Shown here piece after piece: positions 16,388 to 23,585 of a stretch of DNA of 64,000 bases. A model generated the notes under the pieces. That model did no database searches. It was not told where the DNA came from and saw only the letters and a program-made list of their open reading frames with translations. This DNA comes from Pseudonocardia nematodicida. Its GTDB lineage: Bacteria > Actinomycetota > Actinomycetes > Mycobacteriales > Pseudonocardiaceae. Position 1 is the first letter of the stretch. The number at the start of each line of letters is the position of its first letter. The translations under genes were made by a program, and so were the position numbers. Location of the stretch: the NCBI RefSeq assembly GCF_040105385.1, contig NZ_JBEDNQ010000010.1, positions 1 to 64,000 of the forward strand. Reading direction: 5' to 3'.

Positions 16388-17500
16388 TCAGCTGCGCGCG
16401 TACCGGCCGGCCGGGCGGGTCAGGCCGAACCGGTCGCGCAGCGACCCGTCGTACGGGGCGGACGCCCAGGCGTCGCCGAAGGCGGGTAGCAGGCCGTCGA
16501 CGATCTCAACGACGCCCGACGGCAGCGCGAGCGGGACCAGGGTGAACCCGTCCGCGGCGGCCTCCTCGGCGGCGTCGCGCAGCAGTCCCGCGAGCGCGGC
16601 CGGGTCGCCGACGTGCCGCAGTGTCGCCGGGCCCGGGTCGACGCCGGCCGGGGCCAGGCGGTCCAGTTCTCCCAGGAGGGACGGGTCGAACAGCGTCTCG
16701 ACGTCGAGCAGCACCGGCACCCGGTCCGGGTCCCGACCGGCGCCCGCGACCGCGGACCGGACCCGCTCGCGGGCCTCCGCCGCACCCGCGACGGTGTCCG
16801 CGGCGACCCGCACGACGTCGGCGTACCGGCCCACCACCGGCAGCGCCTCGGTCTCGTCGCCGCGCAGCACGGTCAGCGGCTGCCCCTGCGGCGGGCGCGG
16901 GGTGATCGACGGGCCCTTCACCGAGAAGAACTCGCCGGCGAAGTCGATGTAGTGCAGCTTCTCCCGGTCGACGAACCGGCCGGTCGCGGCGTCCCGGATC
17001 TCCGCGTCGTCCTCCCAGGAGTCCCAGAGCCGGGCGACGACCTCGACGACGTCGGCGGCCTCCCGCCACAGCGCGTCGGCCGGCGCCGGGCCGGTGCGGC
17101 CGAACAGGTCGGCCTCGGCCCGGGTGCGGGACACCCCGGGCTGCCAGCCGGCCCGGCCGGTCGAGACGAAGTCCAGCGTCGCGATCGCCTTGGACAGGTG
17201 GAACGGCTCGGTGTGGGTGACGGTCACGGCCGGGACGACGCCGATGCCGGGGACCGCGGGCGCGACCCGGGCGGCGACGGCGACGGCGTCCAGGGTGCCG
17301 GGTTCGGCGTCCGGGTCCGCGGACGGAGGGAGCAGGGTGTCGGCGAGCGCGACCAGGTCCAGGCCGCCGCGGGCGGCGGTGCGCACCGCCTCGACATGGC
17401 GGTCGGCAGCGAACAGGTCCCCCGCTCCGGGCAGCCGCCACGCCCCCGGATGGCGTCCCGCGCCGCCGAGCTCGACCGCGAGGTGCATGCGTCCGTTCAC
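16388..17500 (-). CDS. LLM class flavin-dependent monooxygenase
   Basis: A 370-residue luciferase-like (bacterial luciferase/NtaA-type) flavoenzyme TIM barrel. Family blocks include LDLVALADTLLPP, SKAIATLDFVSTGRAGW and EADLFGRTG, plus the region LHYIDFAGEFFSVKGPSI in the middle. Such enzymes use FMN or F420 to oxidise organic substrates; the presence of an F420/FMN-type PPOX protein directly upstream makes a redox pairing possible. GTG start at 17500 is supported by GGAGG 6 nt upstream. Substrate unknown. Confidence 0.85.
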   Translation of the reverse strand: MNGRMHLAVELGGAGRHPGAWRLPGAGDLFAADRHVEAVRTAARGGLDLVALADTLLPPSADPDAEPGTLDAVAVAARVAPAVPGIGVVPAVTVTHTEPFHLSKAIATLDFVSTGRAGWQPGVSRTRAEADLFGRTGPAPADALWREAADVVEVVARLWDSWEDDAEIRDAATGRFVDREKLHYIDFAGEFFSVKGPSITPRPPQGQPLTVLRGDETEALPVVGRYADVVRVAADTVAGAAEARERVRSAVAGAGRDPDRVPVLLDVETLFDPSLLGELDRLAPAGVDPGPATLRHVGDPAALAGLLRDAAEEAAADGFTLVPLALPSGVVEIVDGLLPAFGDAWASAPYDGSLRDRFGLTRPAGRYARS

Positions 17501-17542
17501 TCCGTGCCTCCGAGGGTCGCCTGCCGTTCTCCGGGCAACCGG

Positions 17543-18037
17543 CTACCCGACGCCGATGTTCCCGGGTAGCACCACCCGCTCGAGCCCGTCCGGCCCCGGC
17601 CACCACGCCGTGACCCGACGCAGCCGCACCCGGACCGGCTGGGCGAACACGCTCCGCCAGCCCGCGAGGTCCTGGTCGCCCAGCAGCGGGCGGTACTTCT
17701 CGCCGAACGCCGCCGTCTCGGCCGCCGGGGGCTCACCGGTGAGCGCGGCGTCGCCGTCGGCGGTCAGGACGTCGGCGCCACCGCCCGCGGTGTCCAGGGA
17801 GAGCGCGACCGCGGACCGGTCGCGCAGCCGTCCCACCTTGGCGGTGTCCGGCCGGCTGAAGATCACGACGTCCGGGTCGGCGAACAGGAACCAGACCGGG
17901 ACCGGGTGCGGACGCCCGTCGGCGCCGACCGTGGTCAGCCAGACGATCGGCTCGGTCGTCAGCCGGTGCGCGACGTGCGCGTGCCGGGGATCGGCGGGGT
18001 CCAGCAGCGGCGTCGCGGATTCCGTCGCGGGTTCCAT
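17543..18037 (-). CDS. PPOX-class (F420/FMN-dependent) oxidoreductase, split beta-barrel
   Basis: A 164-residue pyridoxamine-5'-phosphate-oxidase-like protein. It begins the fold with HVAHRLTTEPIVWLTTVGADGRPHPVPVWF and continues with VVIFSRPDTAKVGRLRD, both conserved in the actinobacterial F420-dependent PPOX group (TIGR03667-like). Members reduce diverse substrates or carry flavin/deazaflavin. It starts 14 nt after the IclR-type gene and ends 42 nt before the LLM gene, so all probably share a transcript beginning at pcaB. Confidence 0.85.
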   Translation of the reverse strand: MEPATESATPLLDPADPRHAHVAHRLTTEPIVWLTTVGADGRPHPVPVWFLFADPDVVIFSRPDTAKVGRLRDRSAVALSLDTAGGGADVLTADGDAALTGEPPAAETAAFGEKYRPLLGDQDLAGWRSVFAQPVRVRLRRVTAWWPGPDGLERVVLPGNIGVG

Positions 18038-18051
18038 CGGGGAATGGTGCC

Positions 18052-18834
18052 CTATCCGGACGCCCGCAGGTCCGCCTCGATCGCCGCGGCGCAGGCCCGC
18101 AGCTCCGGCAGCACCTCGGTGCGCAGCGCGCCGGCGTCGCGCCGGGAGGCGTGCGTCGACACGTTGGCGGCGGCCACCACCCGTCCGGCCCGGTCGTGCA
18201 CCGGGACCGCGATCGACCGCAGGCCGGACTCCAGCTCCTGGTCGACCACGCAGTGGCCCTCGACGCGCACCCGCGTCAGCTCCGCACCCAGGGCGTCCGC
18301 GCCGGCGACGGTGTGCTCGGTCAGTGCTTCGGGGTGCAGCCCGGCCAGGTAGCGCTCCAGCGCGGCGGGCGGCAGCGCGGCCAGCAGGACCCGGCCCATC
18401 GACGTCGCGTAGGCGGGGAAGCGGGTCCCGATGGTGATCGCCACGGTCATGATCCGGGCGGTCGGCACCCGGGCCACGTAGACGACCTCGTAGCCGGCGT
18501 CCGGGTCGCCGTCGAGCACCGAGACCGAGGCGGACTCGCGCACCCGGGCGACCAGCGCCTCCAGGTGCGGGGCCGCGACCTCGGGCACCCCCATGGCCGA
18601 CAGGTAGGACCAGCCCAGCTCCAGCACCCGCGGGGTGAGGGTGAACAGCCGGCCGTCGGTGCGCACGTAGCCCTCGTCGACGAGGGTGAGCAGGAACCGG
18701 CGCGCCGCGGCCCGGGTCAGGCCGGCGGCGCGGGCGACCTCGGCGAGGGTCCGCTGCGGGTGCGCGGCGTCGAAGCTGCGGATCACGGCGAGGCCGCGGG
18801 ACAGCGAGCGGACCTGCTCCCGCTTCTCCTCCAT
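18052..18834 (-). CDS. IclR family regulator (PcaR/PobR type)
   Basis: A 260-residue IclR-family regulator with an N-terminal winged helix (QRTLAEVARAAGLTRAAARRFLLTL, about 28-55) and a C-terminal effector domain (TIGTRFPAYATSMGRVLLA; CVVDQELESGLRSIAVPVHD). The RSLSRGLAVIRSFDAAHPQ start is typical of the PcaR/PobR/CatR branch that senses aromatic-pathway intermediates. The ATG overlaps the pcaB stop by one base (TGATG), so it is co-made with pcaB. The palindrome before pcaB is its probable site. Confidence 0.9.
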   Translation of the reverse strand: MEEKREQVRSLSRGLAVIRSFDAAHPQRTLAEVARAAGLTRAAARRFLLTLVDEGYVRTDGRLFTLTPRVLELGWSYLSAMGVPEVAAPHLEALVARVRESASVSVLDGDPDAGYEVVYVARVPTARIMTVAITIGTRFPAYATSMGRVLLAALPPAALERYLAGLHPEALTEHTVAGADALGAELTRVRVEGHCVVDQELESGLRSIAVPVHDRAGRVVAAANVSTHASRRDAGALRTEVLPELRACAAAIEADLRASG

Positions 18835-19985
18835 CACGCCCGCCCGGCCAGCACCCGGTCGACCAGGTCCGGGGCGTGCCCGACGCCCGCTCCCTGGGCT
18901 CCCGCGGCCAGCGCCAGGTTGTGGGCCATCGCGTCGGGGTGCACCTGCAACCCCTCCAGGCAGACGCGCAGCCGCGCGGCCGCGCCGGCGGTCACCCGCA
19001 GCAGGTCGGTCAGCGTCTCCCACTCGGCGTGCCAGGCACCGGCGGCGCGCTGGAACTCCTGCTCGGCGCACGCCAGCAGCGTCGCGACCAGCCCGGGCGC
19101 CCGCTTCGCCGCGCCGCGCGCGGTGACCGCGGCCGCCGGGTTGCGCTTGTGCGGCATCGACGACGAGTCGCCGGGTGCGGCCTCGGAGACCTCGCCGAGC
19201 TCGGTCGCGGACAGCAGCACGACGTCGGTCGCGGGCTTCGCGCAGGCCCCCGCGGCGACGCCGAGCGCGCCGGCCAGCTCCCCGATCCGGGTCCGCTCGG
19301 TGTGCCACGGGACGCCCTGCCGGGCGAGCCCGAGGCGGTCGGCGAGCGCGTCGGCGACGGCCGGGCCGTGCGGGTGCGCGGCGGCGAGCGTGCCGGCGGC
19401 GCCGCCGTAGGAGACGGGGAGCTCACCCGCCAGCGCGGCCAGCCGGTGCCGGGCCCGGTCCAGCCCGGCGCACCACCCGGCGGCGACGGCGCCGAAGGTG
19501 GTCGGCAGAGCCTGCTGGCCGAGCGTACGGGCGGCGCACGGGGTGTCCCGGTGCGCGGCCGCGAGCCCGGCGGCGGCGTCCGCGCAGCCGGTCAGGTCGT
19601 CGACGATCCGGCCCACCGCCCGGCGGGTGAGCAGCACCAGCGCGGTGTCCAGGACGTCCTGGCTGGTCGCGCCGGGGTGCACGGCCCGCTCGGCGCCCGG
19701 CTGGATCCGCGCCGCGGCCGCCTTGAGCCGCTTGACCAGCGGGATCACCGGGTTGCCGCCCTCGGCCGACTCCGCGGCGAGCGCGGCCGGGTCGACACCC
19801 GCGACGGCACCGACCGCGCGCTCGACGCCGTCCGCGTCGTCCGGGTCGACGGTGCCCTGCTCGGCGGCGACCGCGGACAGCGCCAGCTCGACCTCCAGCA
19901 GCGCGGCGATCCAGGCGCCGTCGTCGAGCAGCCCGTCGACGCGGTCGGTGCCGGACAGCGGGCCGTACAGCGTGGTGTTCGCCAT
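18834..19985 (-). CDS. pcaB: 3-carboxy-cis,cis-muconate cycloisomerase
   Basis: A 383-residue fumarase/aspartase superfamily enzyme of the protocatechuate branch of the beta-ketoadipate pathway. The signature SSSMPHKRNP lies in the C-terminal half, and GATSQDVLDTALVL and AARTLGQQALP are the other conserved regions. The short first half and the AVHPGATSQD block favour PcaB over adenylosuccinate lyase. The ATG at 19985 is 7 nt downstream of a TACTCT box, a leaderless start. The other pca genes (GHDC) are not in this window; the co-encoded IclR regulator supports the aromatic assignment. Confidence 0.88.
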   Translation of the reverse strand: MANTTLYGPLSGTDRVDGLLDDGAWIAALLEVELALSAVAAEQGTVDPDDADGVERAVGAVAGVDPAALAAESAEGGNPVIPLVKRLKAAAARIQPGAERAVHPGATSQDVLDTALVLLTRRAVGRIVDDLTGCADAAAGLAAAHRDTPCAARTLGQQALPTTFGAVAAGWCAGLDRARHRLAALAGELPVSYGGAAGTLAAAHPHGPAVADALADRLGLARQGVPWHTERTRIGELAGALGVAAGACAKPATDVVLLSATELGEVSEAAPGDSSSMPHKRNPAAAVTARGAAKRAPGLVATLLACAEQEFQRAAGAWHAEWETLTDLLRVTAGAAARLRVCLEGLQVHPDAMAHNLALAAGAQGAGVGHAPDLVDRVLAGRA

Positions 19986-20001
19986 GCGTACAAGAGTACG
20001 C
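19986..20001. promoter_or_regulatory. Palindromic operator over the pcaB -10 box
   Basis: GCGTAC-AAGA-GTACGC, perfect 6-bp arms with a 4-bp spacer, covers the TACTCT -10 box (19993-19998, minus strand) that sits 7 nt from the pcaB start. It lies between pcaB and the divergent HAD gene. It is a good candidate site for the IclR-type regulator encoded with pcaB; this is inference. Confidence 0.55.
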
Positions 20002-20026
20002 AGGGCGTTACAGGCACGATGGGCAC

Positions 20027-20674
20027 GTGCTGACCCACATCCTGCTCGATCTCGACGGCACCCTCGTCGACTCCGGCCCCGGCATCCTCGGCTCCCTCCG
20101 TCGCGCCGTCGACGAGGCCGGGTTCGACGTCTCCGACGACGCGCTGGGCCCGCACCTGCTCGGCCCGCCGATGTACCAGTCACTGCCCCCGATCCTCGGC
20201 GAGAAGGGCACCGAGGTGGTGCTGCCGATCTACCGCCGGATGTACGGCGACGAGGGTGGCTGGCTGGAATCCCGCCCCTACGACGGCATCGAGGAACTGC
20301 TGCGCGGCCTCGCCGGCGCGGGCGTCACGATCGCGCTCGCCACCAGCAAGGCCGAGCCGTCCGCCCGCAAGATCCTCGCCCACCACGGCTGGACCGACCT
20401 GTTCACCGCGATCGTCGGGGACACCCGGGACCGCGAGCGCCCGTCGAAGGCCGCCGTGGTCGCCGAGGCCCTCCGGCAGCTCGGGAACCCGTCCGGCGAC
20501 GACCTGCCGCTGATGGTCGGCGACCGCCTCTACGACGTCGTCGGGTCGGCCGAGCACGGCCTGCCCTGCGCCGGGGCCGGCTGGGGTTACGCCGAGCCGG
20601 GCGAGCTGGAGTCCGCGGGGGCGCACGCGGTGTACGCGACGCCGGACGAGCTGCGGCGCGCCCTGCTCGGGTAG
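20027..20674 (+). CDS. HAD superfamily hydrolase (phosphoglycolate-phosphatase-like)
   Basis: A 215-residue HAD phosphatase: motif I DLDGTLVD at the N-terminus (nucleophile Asp), an alpha-helical cap, motif II ATSKAE, motif III with Lys (PSKAAVV) and motif IV VGDRLYDVVGS. The fold class fits subfamily IA, which includes phosphoglycolate phosphatase and 5'-nucleotidases; the natural substrate cannot be told. GTG start at 20027, 25 nt from the operator palindrome before pcaB, so it may be co-regulated with pcaB. Confidence 0.88.
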   Translation: MLTHILLDLDGTLVDSGPGILGSLRRAVDEAGFDVSDDALGPHLLGPPMYQSLPPILGEKGTEVVLPIYRRMYGDEGGWLESRPYDGIEELLRGLAGAGVTIALATSKAEPSARKILAHHGWTDLFTAIVGDTRDRERPSKAAVVAEALRQLGNPSGDDLPLMVGDRLYDVVGSAEHGLPCAGAGWGYAEPGELESAGAHAVYATPDELRRALLG

Positions 20675-20770
20675 GGCCCGGCCCACTACCGCCCGCCCGT
20701 CCGGCGCACCGCCGCCCCCGGCCGGGCGCGCGCGTTCGCGCCGTGCGCGCCGGAACGGTAGACACCGCGT

Positions 20771-21673
20771 ATGACGGTCGTCTCGCTGCACCGGTACCCG
20801 GTCAAGTCCATGCTCGGCGAGACCGTCGAGCGGTCCGTGGTGACCGCGCGCGGGCTGCTCGGCGACCGGGCGATGGCCGTGTTCGACGTCGAGTCCGGCA
20901 CCGTCGCCAGCGCCAAGGTCCCGCGGCTCTGGGCCGGCCTGCTGGAGTTCTCCGCCCGGTACGCCGGCGAACCCGAGCCCGGACGACCGCTGCCGGAGAT
21001 CGAGATCCGGTTCCCGGACGGCTCGATGCTCCGCTCCGACGACGAGGGCGTCGACGTCGCGCTGTCGGCGGTCCTCGGCCGCGAGGTGCGACTGATCTCC
21101 GAGGCGCCGGAGGGCAGCCAGTTCGAGGAGGTCTGGCCGGAGATCGACGACCTGCCGACCGACCGGCTCGCGCCCGCCGCGCTGATCGAGGGCACCACCG
21201 CGCGCAGGGAGTCCTCCGGTGAGGCCGTGAGCCGGTTCGACGTCTCCGCGTTCGGCGACCCGGGGACATTCTTCGACCTGTCGACGCTGCACGTCCTGAC
21301 CGAGTCCACGCTGGACCGGTTGCGGGAGCTCGCGCCGGACGCCGACTTCGACGTCCGCCGGTACCGGCCCAATGTCGTGCTTCGGTGCGCGGACGCCGGG
21401 TTCGTGGAGAACGACTGGCCGGGGACCGAGGCCACGATCGGCGACGTCGGCATCCGCTACTCGTTCGCGACGATGCGCTGCGTCATGACCACCCTGGCGC
21501 AGGGCGGCGGGCTCTCCCGGGACCCGGAGACCCTGCGCACGATCGCGAAGCACAACCGCATCGAGATCCCGCAGATCGGCGGCACCTGGGCCTGCGCGGG
21601 GGTCTACGCCGACGTCCTGCACGAGGGCGAGGTCGCCGTCGGCGACGCCCACACCGGGCCGTCCACCGCCTGA
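20771..21673 (+). CDS. MOSC domain-containing protein
   Basis: A 300-residue protein with an N-terminal MOSC beta-barrel (VVSLHRYPVKSMLGE, GLLGDRAMAVFD) and a C-terminal MOSC domain (RRYRPNVVL, WPGTEATIGDVGIRY, MRCVMTTL). The conserved Cys in MRCVMTT is the position associated with molybdenum-cofactor sulfur chemistry and N-hydroxylated-substrate reductases (mARC/YcbX group). The usual 2Fe-2S ferredoxin domain of YcbX is absent. Monocistronic by context; the 96 nt upstream is a very GC-rich imperfect inverted repeat. A molybdopterin oxidoreductase is encoded 22 kb away. Confidence 0.88.
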   Translation: MTVVSLHRYPVKSMLGETVERSVVTARGLLGDRAMAVFDVESGTVASAKVPRLWAGLLEFSARYAGEPEPGRPLPEIEIRFPDGSMLRSDDEGVDVALSAVLGREVRLISEAPEGSQFEEVWPEIDDLPTDRLAPAALIEGTTARRESSGEAVSRFDVSAFGDPGTFFDLSTLHVLTESTLDRLRELAPDADFDVRRYRPNVVLRCADAGFVENDWPGTEATIGDVGIRYSFATMRCVMTTLAQGGGLSRDPETLRTIAKHNRIEIPQIGGTWACAGVYADVLHEGEVAVGDAHTGPSTA

Positions 21674-21693
21674 CGCTCCTTTCCCGGCGCGGC

Positions 21694-21717
21694 GTCCGAC
21701 GTGTATTCATGTCGGAC
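21694..21717. promoter_or_regulatory. Inverted repeat spanning a -10 box before the 2-hydroxyacid dehydrogenase
   Basis: Perfect 7-bp arms GTCCGAC (21694-21700) and GTCGGAC (21711-21717) separated by 10 bp that include TATTCA, a plausible -10 box. This placement suits repressor control of the downstream dehydrogenase; the nearby GntR protein is a candidate. Confidence 0.45.
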
Positions 21718-21744
21718 AACATGCCGCACCGTCCCGGGAGAGCC

Positions 21745-22695
21745 ATGACCACCGACACCGTCGTCGTCCTCGGGCCCCGGTCCGACGAGCAGCGTGCCCG
21801 GATCGAATCCGCGGCCGGCCGCTACCCGGTGCGGTTCGCGACGTCCCTGGAGCCGGCCGACCCCGGTCTCGCGGACGTCGTGGCGGTGGGCGGCAGCGTC
21901 CGGGGCGACGTGCTGGCCGCGGCGCCCCGGCTGCGCTGGGTGCACTCCTGGGCCGCGGGACCGGACGCCGACCTCTCCCCCGAGATGCGGGCCGCCGGGC
22001 ACGTCGTACTGACCTCGTCGGCCGGCAACGGTGCGATCCCGCTGGCCGAGCAGGCGATGCTGTTGATGATGATGCTCGACCGGGACGTCCCGCGCTGGAT
22101 GCGGGCCCAGGCCGATCACCGCTGGGACCGGTTCACCCACGGCGAGCTCGCCGGCGCGACCCTGGGGATCGTCGGCGTCGGCAACGCGGGCACCGACCTG
22201 GCGCGCAAGGCCCGGGCGTTCCACATGCGGGTGCTGGGCTGCCGGCGCAACCCGGGACGCCCGGTCGACGGCGTCGAGCGGATGTACGGCCTGGCGCAGC
22301 TGCACGAGTTCCTCGGCGAGTGCGACGTGGTCGTCGTGACCGCACCGGCGACCCCGGAGACCCGCGGGGTGTTCGACGAGGAGGCGTTCCGCGCGATGCG
22401 GCCCACCGCGACCTGGATCTGCATCTCGCGCGGCGGGATCGCCGACGACGACGCCCTGCTCCGCGCACTGCGCGAGGGCTGGATCGCCGGCGCGGGCATC
22501 GACGCGCACGGCGTCGAGCCGCTGCCGGCCGGCTCACCGTTCTGGACCGCCCCGAACACGGTCGTCACCCCGCACAACGGGGCGACGACCGCCGGCACCG
22601 CCCGGCGCGGCCTCGAGATCTTCCTGGACAACCTGACCCGCTTCGCGGCCGGCGACGAGCTGGTCAACGTCGTCGACAAGGCCGCGGGCTACTGA
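21745..22695 (+). CDS. D-isomer specific 2-hydroxyacid dehydrogenase
   Basis: A 316-residue NAD-dependent dehydrogenase. The Rossmann motif GIVGVGNAGTDLARKA lies at about 135-150, the catalytic region CISRGG-IADDDALLRAL supplies the conserved Arg, and the C-terminal TPHNGATT gives the catalytic His. It should interconvert a 2-keto acid and a D-2-hydroxy acid. Three ATGs are in frame near the start (21709, 21721, 21745); 21745 is chosen because GGGAGAG precedes it. It ends in a 7-nt convergent overlap with the GntR gene. Confidence 0.88.
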   Translation: MTTDTVVVLGPRSDEQRARIESAAGRYPVRFATSLEPADPGLADVVAVGGSVRGDVLAAAPRLRWVHSWAAGPDADLSPEMRAAGHVVLTSSAGNGAIPLAEQAMLLMMMLDRDVPRWMRAQADHRWDRFTHGELAGATLGIVGVGNAGTDLARKARAFHMRVLGCRRNPGRPVDGVERMYGLAQLHEFLGECDVVVVTAPATPETRGVFDEEAFRAMRPTATWICISRGGIADDDALLRALREGWIAGAGIDAHGVEPLPAGSPFWTAPNTVVTPHNGATTAGTARRGLEIFLDNLTRFAAGDELVNVVDKAAGY

Positions 22696-23363
22696 CCCGC
22701 CACGGGGGCCGCGGACCCGGTGATCATGTCCCGGAGCTTGTCCCGGGCGTGCCGGAGGTGGAGCTCGGTCGCGGCCTCGGCGCCCGGCCGGTCCCCGGCA
22801 CCGATCCGGCGCAGGATCGTGTCGTGCTCGTCCGCGATCACCTCCGCGCGCAGCAGCTGGTTGGCCTGCACCCGGGCCATGCAGACGTGCGCCTCGGCCA
22901 TCAGCGCGGAGTGCATCCGCTGCAGCCGGCTGCTCCCGTCCGCGACGATCAGCGCCCGATGGAAGTCCACATCGGAGGCGACCACCAGCGCGGCGTCGGA
23001 GAGCGTCGCGCCGTGCCGCAGGGCCGTGTTGGCGAGCGTGGCGTCCGCCGGCACGTGGGCGGCGTCCGCCAGCCGGCCGTGCACGTGCCGCTCGATCACC
23101 AGCCTGCTGTCGTAGAGGTCAGCGACGTCGTCCGGCCCCATCTCGGCGACGACCGAGCCCCGACGGCCGTCGCGCACCAGCAGCCCGTCGGCGACCAGCC
23201 GGTCGACCGCGGCCTTGGCGGTGGGCCGGCCCACCCCGAACCGCGAGGCCACGGCCACCTCGGTGACGGTCGCCCCGGGCGCGTCCTCCCCCATCAGGAT
23301 GCGGTGCCGGACCGCCTCCTCCACGGCGTCGACGACCGACGTCGTCCGCAGCTGCTCAGCCAT
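22689..23363 (-). CDS. GntR family regulator (FCD domain)
   Basis: A 224-residue regulator: an N-terminal winged helix (ATVTEVAVASRFGVGRPTAKAAVDRL) and an all-helical FCD effector domain with the metal-ligand pattern (DLYDSRLVIERHVHGRL, DVDFHRALI, EHDTILRRI, LHLRHARDKL). FCD proteins usually respond to organic acids or sugar acids. ATG at 23363 with GGGAGGTGTC directly upstream. Divergent from the glycoside hydrolase/ABC ATPase genes, and convergent with the 2-hydroxyacid dehydrogenase, either of which may be its target. Confidence 0.9.
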   Translation of the reverse strand: MAEQLRTTSVVDAVEEAVRHRILMGEDAPGATVTEVAVASRFGVGRPTAKAAVDRLVADGLLVRDGRRGSVVAEMGPDDVADLYDSRLVIERHVHGRLADAAHVPADATLANTALRHGATLSDAALVVASDVDFHRALIVADGSSRLQRMHSALMAEAHVCMARVQANQLLRAEVIADEHDTILRRIGAGDRPGAEAATELHLRHARDKLRDMITGSAAPVAGQ

Positions 23364-23585
23364 GACACCTCCCACGCGTTCACTGATACCGCCAACATGT
23401 ATTACAACAGCACTTGACAGACAATCTGGCGTCGCAAAGACTCCTGGCATGTCGGTCATCGGATGTCCGGACCCTCCAGGCACGGGCGCACCGGTGGCGG
23501 CGGTGCCCGTCGCGGCAGGCTATCCGGTGCGGATCCCGGGCCGTCCCGGCTCGCCCGGCGCCGGGGCGGGCACGGAGGCCGCCGG
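23364..23585. promoter_or_regulatory. Divergent promoter region with canonical -35 and GntR-type site
   Basis: The palindrome TGTATTACA (23398-23406) matches the short TGT-N3-ACA type bound by GntR/FCD proteins. A consensus TTGACA -35 box is at 23414-23419 for the glycoside-hydrolase direction; 17 nt on, AAGACT is a weak -10. This 222-nt stretch has no convincing gene. Confidence 0.5.
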
